Shown: positions 1 to 6,984 of the stretch, piece after piece | Layout of the letters: every line of letters starts with the position of its first letter | How positions within the stretch are numbered: position 1 is the first letter of the stretch | Assembly (NCBI GenBank): GCA_002102825.1 | Contig: DABJ01000024.1 | Coordinates: 2,825-15,647, forward strand | DNA length: 12,823 bases | Direction: 5' to 3' | Source: Candidatus Gastranaerophilales bacterium HUM_12 | GTDB lineage: Bacteria > Cyanobacteriota > Vampirovibrionia > Gastranaerophilales > Gastranaerophilaceae | Made by a program: the position numbers and the translations under genes | The notes under the pieces: model-generated | The model's input: the letters and a program-made list of their open reading frames with translations, nothing else | The model's database searches: none | Told to the model about the DNA's origin: nothing

Positions 1-37
1 CCTTGAATTTTATATAAACTAAATAACCATTAGCCAA

Positions 38-895
38 TTAAAAAGTACCTGCTGGTTTCTTTTGAGGAGTTGCTCCAGGAATTGATTGCCAATTTGCAGC
101 CATGATTTTTTTGAATGATTTCAAAGCTGTGTCTTCTAGTTCACCTAATTCTTCAGCTTCCATAATCAATTCCCTCAATGGCATCAATGCTCTTGGGTCT
201 CTTAAAACACCCAATGCAGCTGCGGCACCAGCTCTAACAAGTTCGTTTTCTGAATGGTTCTTCATAACATCAATCAATGCAGGAACAGCTTTTGTATCAT
301 TTAATTTACCTAATGAAGTTACTGCATAAATTCTTACGTTAACCCATTCGTCATACAACATATTAATAATCTTATCAACAGCTTTTTTATTACCAATTTC
401 ACCCAAAGCTCTTGTTGCATCACATCTTACGTTAACTTTTTCATGATCTAAAGATGCAATCAAAGCATCAGTTGCAACATCACCGATTTCAATCAAAGCA
501 TCAGTTGCAGTGATACAAACTTGAGGATTTTCATCATTTAAAGCCTCTACTAAAGGTTCAACAACAATTGCACCGCCTAAACGACCTAATGCTCTTGCTG
601 CACGAACTCTAACATCTACATTTCTATCTTCACGTAAAGATTCAATCAAGTGAGTTGTAGCTGCGGAATCACCCAATTCGCCTAAAGCTCTTGCTGCATA
701 CAATCTTACAGATCCGTTTTTATCGTGTTTCAAAACATCAATTAAAGGTTCAACGGCTTTTGAATCACCCATTTCACCCAAGATACGAGCCGCATTGTAT
801 CTGACTTTTTCTGAGTTACTTGTTTTCAAGTCAGTTAGCAATTCATCGAATGATTTTTTCACTTGTTTTTTCTTACTGTTCACACTAATTGTCAT
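38..895 (-). CDS. HEAT-repeat protein (PBS-lyase / CpcE-type repeats)
   Basis: A 285-residue soluble protein made almost entirely of HEAT repeats. Seven copies of an inner helix of the form VRxxAxxALGxLGD recur about every 30 residues (VRYNAARILGEMGD, VRLYAARALGELGD, VRVRAARALGRLGG and so on), separated by outer helices such as AVEPLIDVLK. This is an alpha-solenoid of the PBS-lyase/HEAT_2 class, whose members mostly act as protein-binding scaffolds; cyanobacterial relatives attach bilins to phycobiliproteins. No signal peptide, membrane helix or catalytic motif is visible. The ATG at 895 is chosen over an in-frame start 21 bp upstream because GGAGGA (901-906) sits 5 nt before it. The N-terminus is Lys-rich, and a tail after the last repeat ends in PQKKPAGTF. 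It is alone on its strand here, with its own putative promoter. The fold is certain; the partner is unknown, and phycobilisome lyase is unlikely without phycobilisome genes nearby. Confidence 0.93.
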   Translation of the reverse strand: MTISVNSKKKQVKKSFDELLTDLKTSNSEKVRYNAARILGEMGDSKAVEPLIDVLKHDKNGSVRLYAARALGELGDSAATTHLIESLREDRNVDVRVRAARALGRLGGAIVVEPLVEALNDENPQVCITATDALIEIGDVATDALIASLDHEKVNVRCDATRALGEIGNKKAVDKIINMLYDEWVNVRIYAVTSLGKLNDTKAVPALIDVMKNHSENELVRAGAAAALGVLRDPRALMPLRELIMEAEELGELEDTALKSFKKIMAANWQSIPGATPQKKPAGTF

Positions 896-1238
896 TATTT
901 TCCTCCGACACAACAATAAATATTCATACCTACCTACTATTATATAAAGTATTTGTTATGAATATTATTGCGTTTTTTATTATTTATGTGTTAACCTTTG
1001 TTTACAATTCATATTTTATTGTTAAGTTTTTCCTACTACTTATACACTTTCTTGATGTCAGATGTTTTATTAAGGGTAAGACTGACACTTATTTGTTTTG
1101 TACTACTATAATAACATATTTTTGAACTTTATACTTCAATTGTATAAATAATTTTAAAAATTTCTGTAATTGTTTTTTTAAAGATACATCTAATTTAAAT
1201 ATAAACCGACAAAATTTTTAACATGTCTTAACAATATA
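896..1238. other. AT-rich intergenic region, no supported gene
   Basis: This is 343 bp between the HEAT gene start and the kinase gene stop. It holds the HEAT gene's ribosome-binding site and putative promoter at its left edge. A 6-bp inverted repeat TGTCAG/CTGACA brackets about 20 nt near 1058-1089 but has no good U-tract. No clear terminator for the kinase gene is seen. A plus-strand frame is open from 889 to 1125; from the ATG at 958 it would encode 55 hydrophobic residues, but it has no ribosome-binding site and no recognisable similarity, so it is not annotated as a gene. Confidence 0.6.
939..944 (-). promoter_or_regulatory. Putative -10 box of the HEAT-repeat gene
   Basis: On the minus strand a perfect TATAAT lies at 944-939. 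It would start transcription near 931 and leave a leader of about 36 nt that includes the GGAGGA ribosome-binding site. No convincing -35 hexamer is seen 16-18 bp upstream and there is no TGn extension, so the call rests on the -10 and its position alone in AT-rich DNA. Confidence 0.35.
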
Positions 1239-2897
1239 TTACTCACTTTTGATAGTAATAATAAATTCTGTTCCAACACCAACTTCGCTAAATACTTGAA
1301 TTTTGCCATGATGCTTATTTATTATCTTTTGACTAATCGCAAGCCCCAAACCTGTACCAACTCCTACACCCTTTGTAGTATAGCCGACAGTAAAAATCTT
1401 ATTTAGATTTTCTTTTGGTATACCTTGACCATTATCTTTTATTTTCACAATAAGGTTTCCATCTTGAAAATTAGTAGTAATAGTAATTTTGCCTTTGGTG
1501 TCAATTGCTTGACAAGCATTAACTAAAATATTCGTAAACACTTGATTTAACATATTCGGATAACATTTTATCGGTGGAATATCACCATAATGTTTTTCTA
1601 TTTCAATTTTATTTTTCGTTTCATGGCTAATCAAATCAAGTGTCAAATCAATTTCTTTATTGATATTTGCTTCTTGTAATTCAGCTTCATCAAGTCTTAC
1701 AAACTTTTTCAATGAAACAACAATATTACTGATTCTTTGAATCGCTTCTTTATCAATTGAATTTATTTGAGTAAACATTTCCCTTAAATCATCTTGTTCT
1801 ATTTGAGAAATCAATTTAGAAATAATTGAATTATTTGATTTGATTGAAGCAACAGGAGTATTGATTTCGTGTGCAACACCGGCAACCAATTGACCAAGTG
1901 ATGCCATTTTTTCAGAATTTATCAATTGCAATTGAGTTTCTTTCAACTCATTAAGGGTCGCTTTCAAATCTTTGACATTTTTTGCGTTCTTCTGATAAAG
2001 TTCGGCTCTGATAATTGCGTTACCCAGTTGAGAAGAAACGGCATCAAGAATTTCAATTTCTTCATTCAATTCACGTTTTTGATAACTCAAAAGAACAATT
2101 ACACCAATCATTTTTTGCAAATGAAATACCGGAACAATAATTCTCAAAACAGATTGTTTAAAAGGTTCTGCGCCAACATATTCCATCAAAGAATAACTTA
2201 TTGAAATTTTACCGGAATTCAAATACTTCATCGCAAGTGCATCAAATGAAATTTCTGTACCTTTTGGAATATTATTTTCACCATAAACCTCTTCAATACA
2301 AAAACCAAAGTCTTTTGATGAGGCGTAATAAGCTTTGAAACACCCAAACATTATTGCAAGCTCTCGCAAGCCGGAATTCAAAATCATAGAAATATCCATT
2401 GATGCTCTTATAATGTTTGAAACCTTATTAATTAATGCAATCTTAAAAGCTTGTGATTGGGCTTTTTGTCTGATTTTTTGAAGCTCGTCATTTTCTTCTT
2501 CAAGCTTAGACAATTTATCTTTATAAACAGCTTTTTCCTTTTGATTATCTTTTAACATAACTTCTGAAGTCACGTCTACAAGAAAAATAATCGTATAAGC
2601 ACCACGTTTAACCGCTGTTAAATCATAGTATGATGTATTGTTTGATGATGAAGTATAAGAAACTCTCGCAAAAAAGTTTTGTTTCGAAACAATTGCCTGA
2701 AAAACCGGAGAATACAAATCAACATTTTCACTATCCATAGGACAAAAATCAAATGTCATTTTATGTGCAAATTTTCTTATATCTCCAAACTGTTGAAAAA
2801 CACGACAAAAGATATTGTTTTTAAAAACAACATCTTCATAATTTCTGATTACTATAACAGGATCCCTGTATTGGTTAAAAAAGTCAAACTTTTTCAT
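1239..2897 (-). CDS. Cytoplasmic PAS-GAF sensor histidine kinase (orphan)
   Basis: A 552-residue histidine kinase that autophosphorylates a histidine and passes the phosphate to a response regulator. Domain order: a PAS-like sensor (~1-115), a charged coiled coil (~118-145), a GAF-like domain (~160-300), a linker helix, a HisKA dimerisation domain with the H-box EKMASLGQLVAGVAHEINTP (phospho-acceptor H343), then HATPase_c with N-box TNILVNACQAI (N456/N460), G1 DNGQGIP (D488), F-box KIFTVGYTTKG and G2 GTGLGLAIS. There is no membrane segment or signal peptide, so it senses an internal signal; no ligand can be inferred. No response regulator is in the window. The ATG at 2897 is chosen: an in-frame TTG at 2915 falls inside the predicted promoter, and no Shine-Dalgarno sequence precedes either. 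A perfect TATAAT ends 6 nt before this ATG, suggesting leaderless mRNA. The gene is divergent from hydG. The kinase call is very secure; the PAS call is weaker than the GAF and kinase calls. Confidence 0.95.
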   Translation of the reverse strand: MKKFDFFNQYRDPVIVIRNYEDVVFKNNIFCRVFQQFGDIRKFAHKMTFDFCPMDSENVDLYSPVFQAIVSKQNFFARVSYTSSSNNTSYYDLTAVKRGAYTIIFLVDVTSEVMLKDNQKEKAVYKDKLSKLEEENDELQKIRQKAQSQAFKIALINKVSNIIRASMDISMILNSGLRELAIMFGCFKAYYASSKDFGFCIEEVYGENNIPKGTEISFDALAMKYLNSGKISISYSLMEYVGAEPFKQSVLRIIVPVFHLQKMIGVIVLLSYQKRELNEEIEILDAVSSQLGNAIIRAELYQKNAKNVKDLKATLNELKETQLQLINSEKMASLGQLVAGVAHEINTPVASIKSNNSIISKLISQIEQDDLREMFTQINSIDKEAIQRISNIVVSLKKFVRLDEAELQEANINKEIDLTLDLISHETKNKIEIEKHYGDIPPIKCYPNMLNQVFTNILVNACQAIDTKGKITITTNFQDGNLIVKIKDNGQGIPKENLNKIFTVGYTTKGVGVGTGLGLAISQKIINKHHGKIQVFSEVGVGTEFIITIKSE

Positions 2898-2903
2898 AAC
2901 AAA

Positions 2904-2932
2904 ATTATAGGGCAATCAATGAATTTGGGCAA
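2904..2932 (-). promoter_or_regulatory. Promoter of the histidine kinase gene, predicting a leaderless transcript
   Basis: Read on the minus strand, -35 TTGCCC (2932-2927) is followed by a 17-bp spacer and a perfect -10 TATAAT (2909-2904). The six bases TTTGTT then lead directly to the ATG at 2897. The usual ~7-nt distance from -10 to +1 puts the start site on the A of the ATG. Confidence 0.62.
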
Positions 2933-2965
2933 TTTGTAAAATTCAAAGACCAAATTTGTGAATAC

Positions 2966-2993
2966 TTTACATTTGTTCTTAAAGTTTTATCAT
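2966..2993 (+). promoter_or_regulatory. hydG promoter
   Basis: -35 TTTACA (2966-2971, 5/6 to consensus), a 16-bp spacer, and -10 TATCAT (2988-2993, 5/6). Predicted start near 3000, giving a leader of about 31 nt that contains GGAGAG (3021-3026), 5 nt before the hydG ATG. A Rex-like half-site TTGTGAA (2956-2962) lies immediately upstream of the -35. Confidence 0.6.
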
Positions 2994-3031
2994 GAAAAAG
3001 AAACTTAATTTACCCGAAATGGAGAGAAAAT

Positions 3032-4453
3032 ATGTACAATCCAAAATCACATAAAGCAGAAGAATTCATAAATCATGAAGAAGTTTTAGATACATTAAAA
3101 TACGCACAAGAAAATAAAAACAATATTGAACTTATAGATAAAATTTTAAAAAAAGCAAAACTTGGAAAAGGTTTAACGCATAGAGAAGCAGCAGTTTTAT
3201 TAGATTGTGAAATTGATGAAAAAAATCAAGAAATTTTTGCACTTGCACAAAAAATCAAAGAAGATTATTACGGAAATAGAATTGTACTTTTTGCGCCATT
3301 ATATTTGTCAAATTACTGTGTAAACGGTTGTGTTTATTGCCCGTATCACGCAAAAAACAAACATATTCCACGAAAAAAGATGACACAAGATGAAATCAGA
3401 GAAGAAGTTATTGCTCTTCAGGATATGGGACACAAAAGACTTGCAATAGAAACAGGAGAAGACCCTGTTAATAACCCTATTGAATATGTCTTAGAATCAT
3501 TAAAAACTATTTATTCTGTTCATCATAAAAATGGTGCAATCAGAAGAGCTAATGTTAATATTGCAGCAACAACCATTGAAAATTACAGAAAATTAAAAAA
3601 GGCAGGAATCGGAACTTATATTCTTTTCCAAGAAACATATAACAAAGAATCTTATGAAACACTTCACCCAACAGGTCCAAAACATAACTATGCATACCAT
3701 ACAGAAGCTATGGATAGAGCAATGGAGGGTGGAATTGATGATGTAGGACTTGGTGTTTTATTTGGACTTGAACTTTACCGTTATGAATTCACAGCACTAC
3801 TTATGCATGCCGAACACTTAGAAGCAGCATTTGGAGTTGGTCCTCATACAATTTCAGTTCCCCGAATAAGAAGAGCAGACGACATTGACCCATCAACTTT
3901 TGACAATGGAATTGATGATGATACATTCGCAAAAATTGTTGCCTGCATAAGAATTTCAACCCCATACACTGGTATGATTATTTCTACAAGAGAATCAAAA
4001 AAATGTAGAGAACGCGTTCTTAAACTCGGAGTTTCTCAAATCAGTGGAGGTTCAAAAACAAGTGTTGGTGGTTATGCACACCCGGAGGATTCCACCGAAG
4101 AAGAAACCGCCCAATTTGATGTTGAAGATAGAAGGAGTCTTGACGATATAGTAAAATGGCTTATGGAACTTGGTTATGTGCCTAGTTTTTGTACGGCATG
4201 TTATAGGGAAGGTAGAGTTGGAGATAGATTTATGGAAATCTGTAAAGAACAAAAAATCCACAATTTCTGTCACCCAAATGCAATAATGACATTAAAAGAG
4301 TATTTAGAAGATTATGCTTCTACTGAAACTAAAAAAGTCGGAGAAAAACTGATTAAAAAAGAGCTTCAAAGTTTTGACAATCAAAAAATTGAATGTGCAG
4401 TCGAACAGAATCTTCATAATATTGAAAACGGACAAAGAGATTTTAGATTTTAA
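3032..4453 (+). CDS. hydG: [FeFe]-hydrogenase H-cluster maturase HydG (radical SAM tyrosine lyase)
   Basis: A 473-residue radical SAM enzyme. HydG cleaves tyrosine to p-cresol and dehydroglycine and supplies the CO and CN- ligands as an Fe(CO)2(CN) synthon for the H-cluster of [FeFe]-hydrogenase. The SAM-cluster motif CxxxCxxC is at C96, C100 and C103 (CVNGCVYC). The HydG-specific C-terminal motif CX2CX22C is at C387, C390 and C413; it binds the auxiliary cluster and separates HydG from the tyrosine lyase ThiH. Other family stretches include IETGEDP (~139), LFQETYNKESYETLHPTGPK (~198-217) and the SGGSKTSVGGY segment (~338). The length is typical. The ATG follows GGAGAG by 5 nt. It is a single-gene unit with its own promoter and terminator; hydE, hydF and the hydrogenase are not in this window. 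The identification is very secure. It implies an anaerobic host that makes or consumes H2. Confidence 0.97.
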   Translation: MYNPKSHKAEEFINHEEVLDTLKYAQENKNNIELIDKILKKAKLGKGLTHREAAVLLDCEIDEKNQEIFALAQKIKEDYYGNRIVLFAPLYLSNYCVNGCVYCPYHAKNKHIPRKKMTQDEIREEVIALQDMGHKRLAIETGEDPVNNPIEYVLESLKTIYSVHHKNGAIRRANVNIAATTIENYRKLKKAGIGTYILFQETYNKESYETLHPTGPKHNYAYHTEAMDRAMEGGIDDVGLGVLFGLELYRYEFTALLMHAEHLEAAFGVGPHTISVPRIRRADDIDPSTFDNGIDDDTFAKIVACIRISTPYTGMIISTRESKKCRERVLKLGVSQISGGSKTSVGGYAHPEDSTEEETAQFDVEDRRSLDDIVKWLMELGYVPSFCTACYREGRVGDRFMEICKEQKIHNFCHPNAIMTLKEYLEDYASTETKKVGEKLIKKELQSFDNQKIECAVEQNLHNIENGQRDFRF

Positions 4454-4457
4454 AACT

Positions 4458-4489
4458 AAAAAAGTCGGAATTAATTTTCCGACTTTTTT
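4458..4489. terminator. Bidirectional intrinsic terminator between hydG and the TonB-C gene
   Basis: A perfect 13-bp inverted repeat: left arm 4458-4470 (A-run then GTCGGAA), 6-nt loop TTAATT, right arm 4477-4489 (TTCCGAC then T-run). The A-run and T-run flanks give a U-tract in both directions. It starts a few bases after the hydG stop and ends a few bases before the stop of the convergent minus-strand gene, so it serves both. Confidence 0.93.
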
Positions 4490-4494
4490 AATTA

Positions 4495-4908
4495 CTATTC
4501 TTTTTCCGGATGATAAAATTCAAATCTAAATTCAAAATCAACAACATCTGTATCAACATTTTTTGGCAATTTTGCAAACGGTGCGGATTTTTTAATTGTC
4601 TTAACTGCCAAATCATCGACCTGTTTGTTTCCGGAAGATGTTTTTAATCTTACATCTGTGATTTTCCCATCTTTGTGAAGAACAAATGACACAACCGGAA
4701 CTTCTCCAAAGTTAGCATCTTTGGGTGGCGCCCAATTTTTCTCAACTTTATCTTGCAATTTCATAATATATTTATATTGAACATCTTCTGCAAAATGCTC
4801 AGAACCTTTCATTTTAGAGATAAAAAATCCGACTGAAAAACTCAATGCTCCAACCAGAACAATTGCAACAATAATAATAGTTAACGCGGTTAATTTTTTC
4901 TTGTTCAT
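4495..4908 (-). CDS. Short membrane-anchored protein with a TonB C-terminal domain
   Basis: 137 residues: a Lys-rich start (MNKKK), one membrane helix at about 8-30 with the rest outside the cytoplasm, and a TonB_C-like domain at about 45-132. The domain shows the conserved helix-plus-W segment (KVEKNWAPPKD), the strand VVSFVLHKDGKITDVRLKTSSG and the helix VDDLAVKTIKKSAPF. Full TonB proteins transmit ExbBD energy to outer-membrane receptors, but this one lacks the long Pro-rich spacer needed to cross the periplasm, and no exbB/exbD is nearby, so energy transduction cannot be assumed. It is the last gene of the minus-strand block. Its ATG directly follows the mtnA stop, and its Shine-Dalgarno sequence (AAGGGAG) lies in the last mtnA codons, so translation is probably coupled. 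It ends at the shared terminator. The domain call is fairly secure; the role is unknown. Confidence 0.85.
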   Translation of the reverse strand: MNKKKLTALTIIIVAIVLVGALSFSVGFFISKMKGSEHFAEDVQYKYIMKLQDKVEKNWAPPKDANFGEVPVVSFVLHKDGKITDVRLKTSSGNKQVDDLAVKTIKKSAPFAKLPKNVDTDVVDFEFRFEFYHPEKE

Positions 4909-5970
4909 TTAAACTCCCTTAAATACTTCTGCAATAGATTTGTTATAATCAGGTCTTAAAATTCCTTTTTCGGTAATAATTCCTGCAATAAGTTCATGCG
5001 GTGTAACATCAAACCCGGGATTGATAATATTTACACCCTCAGCACAAATTGTTTTACCATTGATATGAGTAACTTCATCATGTGAACGTTCTTCAATTAC
5101 AATATCATCACCTGTTTTAATACTTGTATCAATTGTCGATAACGGAGCAGCAACATAAAACGGAATATTATGATATTTTGCAGCAATAGCAACAGTGTAA
5201 GTACCAATTTTATTAGCAGCATCACCATTTGCAGCAATTCTGTCTGCTCCGACACAAACCATATCAATCATACCTTTTTTCATAAAATATGAACACATTC
5301 CATCCGTAATCAATGTCACAGGAATTCCGTCCATAGTAAGTTCAAGTGTCGTAATTCTTGCACCTTGTTGACGTGGTCTTGTTTCATCTGCAAAAACTTG
5401 AACAGTATTATCTTTTGCAAATGCTGACCTTACAACACCCAATGCCGTCCCATATCCAACAGTAGCCAAAGCTCCTGCATTACAATGAGTCAAAATTGTT
5501 GCGCCTTTTGGAACAACTTCTGCCCCATAATCACCAATTTTTTTATTAATTTCAATGTCTTCAAGCTCTAACTTTTTACCATTAGAGGACAACTCTTTTA
5601 TCAAATCATGAATATCAGATTTTGAATTTTTAATAATTTCTTTTTGCTTTTCAACCGCCCACATAAGATTAACGGCAGTAGGCCTTGCACTAGCCATATA
5701 ATCAGCTTTTTCAAGTAATTGTTTTATAAATTCTTCTCTTGATAAATTTTGTTTAGCAAGTTCTTGCGCATACAAAACAACCCCATGAGCACCTGCAATT
5801 CCAATAGCCGGAGCTCCACGCACAATCATTGTTTTGATTGCATCAAACATATCTTTTCCGTTTTTAACATCTACATATTCAAACTTGTCTGGGAATTTTG
5901 TTTGGTCAACCATTCTTGAATATGTATCAATCCATTCTATAGTTCTTATTTTTGATTTGAATTCTGCCAT
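4909..5970 (-). CDS. mtnA: S-methyl-5-thioribose-1-phosphate isomerase
   Basis: 353 residues, the normal length. MtnA converts 5-methylthioribose-1-phosphate to 5-methylthioribulose-1-phosphate in the methionine salvage pathway, which recycles methylthioadenosine. Family motifs: RGAPAIGIAGAHG (51-63), ASARPTAVNLMWA (93-105), the active-site THCNAGALAT segment with catalytic C163, DETRPRQQGAR (195-205), GADRIAANGDAANKIGTY with catalytic D243, and NPGFDVTP (317-324). The family belongs to the eIF2B-alpha/beta/delta fold, but the Cys/Asp pair and the DETRPR stretch favour MtnA over eIF2B-like or ribose-1,5-bisphosphate isomerases. The ATG abuts the stop of the upstream membrane-protein gene with no gap, and AAGGAA in that gene's last codons is the ribosome-binding site. 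No other salvage gene is in the window. The identification is very secure; the physiological pathway is inferred from the family. Confidence 0.96.
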   Translation of the reverse strand: MAEFKSKIRTIEWIDTYSRMVDQTKFPDKFEYVDVKNGKDMFDAIKTMIVRGAPAIGIAGAHGVVLYAQELAKQNLSREEFIKQLLEKADYMASARPTAVNLMWAVEKQKEIIKNSKSDIHDLIKELSSNGKKLELEDIEINKKIGDYGAEVVPKGATILTHCNAGALATVGYGTALGVVRSAFAKDNTVQVFADETRPRQQGARITTLELTMDGIPVTLITDGMCSYFMKKGMIDMVCVGADRIAANGDAANKIGTYTVAIAAKYHNIPFYVAAPLSTIDTSIKTGDDIVIEERSHDEVTHINGKTICAEGVNIINPGFDVTPHELIAGIITEKGILRPDYNKSIAEVFKGV

Positions 5971-6447
5971 TTATATTTCCTTTTTATTATTAATTTCGTG
6001 TTTTTTCTCGTACATATCTCGGATAAAATTTATGACATAATATGTAATAAATCCTGAAAAAGCATTTGTAACCGCACTCAACACTCCAATAAATACAATA
6101 AAGACTCCAAGCAACCATATTGGTGAATGAGTTATCATCGCAGTTAGTAAAAAGTTAGTAGTAAAATTAAAAACTTTTACAAGAATTGTCATAACAATTG
6201 CATACACAGTTGAAAATGCAATGCTTGATACAAAACCAATCAATGCACCTGTAATAATACTATCTTTTATTGTAGTTAAATCAAACTTTCCGTCCATAAT
6301 CAAATAAATAACTACAAGCGGAGCTGCTAAAAGTAATGCCGCGAAAAGCATCACCATTCCAACAAACGGAATAGGAGCAAGCAAACCTAAAATTGCGCCC
6401 AAAATCAAGCTTAACACTACAATTGTTTTAATTATAAATTTATCCAT
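5971..6447 (-). CDS. Conserved-looking small integral membrane protein, function unknown
   Basis: 158 residues with four likely membrane helices at about 7-27, 30-51, 66-93 (long, possibly with a break) and 108-140, plus a charged cytoplasmic tail rich in Lys/Glu (EKKHEINNKKEI). The short loop MDGKFDLTTIKDS separates helices 2 and 3. I do not recognise the family; no transporter or enzyme motif is visible. It lies 30 nt after ruvC and directly abuts mtnA, whose ribosome-binding site is inside its last codons, so the two are probably co-expressed. Its own ATG has no good Shine-Dalgarno sequence. A TGGTAAAAT element ends 12 nt upstream of the ATG and could be a weak internal extended -10 promoter, though in DNA this AT-rich it may be chance. 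That it is a gene is likely from its length, its hydrophobicity pattern and the tight packing; function cannot be assigned. Confidence 0.85.
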   Translation of the reverse strand: MDKFIIKTIVVLSLILGAILGLLAPIPFVGMVMLFAALLLAAPLVVIYLIMDGKFDLTTIKDSIITGALIGFVSSIAFSTVYAIVMTILVKVFNFTTNFLLTAMITHSPIWLLGVFIVFIGVLSAVTNAFSGFITYYVINFIRDMYEKKHEINNKKEI

Positions 6448-6477
6448 AATCTTAAATTTATTTTACCATTTACTTAA

Positions 6478-6978
6478 CTAAAACTCAAATTTTTTCAAAT
6501 CTTCTAAAGCATCAGGACTTCTTGTGTAAGAAATAGCAATAGCAATAGAATCTACAGTATCGTCAAGTTTTGGTAATTTTTCAGACTCTAATGCAATTTT
6601 AACCATCTGTTCAACTTCTTTTTTGCTTGCTCTACCATAACCCGTTAAAATCTGTTTAACTTCCATTGGAGTGTATTCATAAATTGGAATTCCAAATTTT
6701 TCAAGCACGGTTAAAATAACTCCTCTTGCATGAGCAACAGGCATAACTGTAGTTTGATTTCTGAAAAAGAATAACTTTTCAATCGCACAAACATCGGGTT
6801 TATATTTTTCAACAATAGAAGTCATATCGTTGAAAATTTCTAATAATCTTGCAGACTCTCTTTCGCCTTTAGGAGTTTGAATTGAACCGGAATGTTCAAG
6901 TTCAATATTTTTACCGTCATAGTCAACAATACTATAACCAACAATTGCCATTCCGGGATCTATGCCTAATATCTTCAT
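6478..6978 (-). CDS. ruvC: Holliday junction resolvase RuvC
   Basis: 166 residues, typical length. RuvC is the dimeric endonuclease that cuts four-way DNA junctions with RuvAB during recombination and repair. RNase H-like fold: MKILGIDPGMAIVGYSIVD carries the first metal-binding Asp (D7). AIEKLFFFRNQTT carries E67 and the loop that contacts the junction. YTPMEVKQILTGYGRASKKEVEQMV is the conserved DNA-binding stretch. The C-terminal DxxD pair is D140/D143 in LDDTVDSIAIAI. All four catalytic acids are present. ruvA and ruvB are not in the window. It starts 31 nt after the stop of the upstream hypothetical gene with no Shine-Dalgarno sequence; instead TGTTAGAAT ends exactly 6 nt before ATG, so it may have its own promoter giving leaderless mRNA as well as read-through from upstream. 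The identification is very secure. Confidence 0.96.
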   Translation of the reverse strand: MKILGIDPGMAIVGYSIVDYDGKNIELEHSGSIQTPKGERESARLLEIFNDMTSIVEKYKPDVCAIEKLFFFRNQTTVMPVAHARGVILTVLEKFGIPIYEYTPMEVKQILTGYGRASKKEVEQMVKIALESEKLPKLDDTVDSIAIAISYTRSPDALEDLKKFEF

Positions 6979-6984
6979 AAAAGT

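Noticed and set aside
102..329. Plus-strand open frame of 75 codons opposite the HEAT gene
   Set aside because: It is an antisense shadow of a clearly coding repeat protein, with no signal of its own.
896..916. Upstream start adding seven residues to the HEAT protein
   Set aside because: GGAGGA is perfectly spaced for the ATG at 895, and the extension would be translated through the ribosome-binding site itself.
1131..1177. AT-only hairpin followed by a T-run, considered as a terminator
   Set aside because: The stem is weak, imperfect and made of A-T pairs, and the T-run faces the plus strand, where no gene ends.
2898..2915. Upstream TTG start that would add six residues to the kinase
   Set aside because: It lies within the predicted -10 region, has no ribosome-binding site, and ATG at 2897 is a better start.
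2932..2976. Three copies of ATTTGT (2932, 2954, 2971) between the kinase and hydG
   Set aside because: A 6-mer in AT-rich DNA with irregular spacing (22 and 17) is not convincing as a set of operators.
3032..4453. Reading the radical SAM protein as ThiH (thiamine synthesis)
   Set aside because: ThiH lacks the C-terminal CX2CX22C motif, which is present and exactly spaced here.
4909..5970. Reading the isomerase as an eIF2B-like or ribose-1,5-bisphosphate isomerase
   Set aside because: The THCNAG cysteine, the GADRIAANGD aspartate and the DETRPRQQGAR stretch fit MtnA best.
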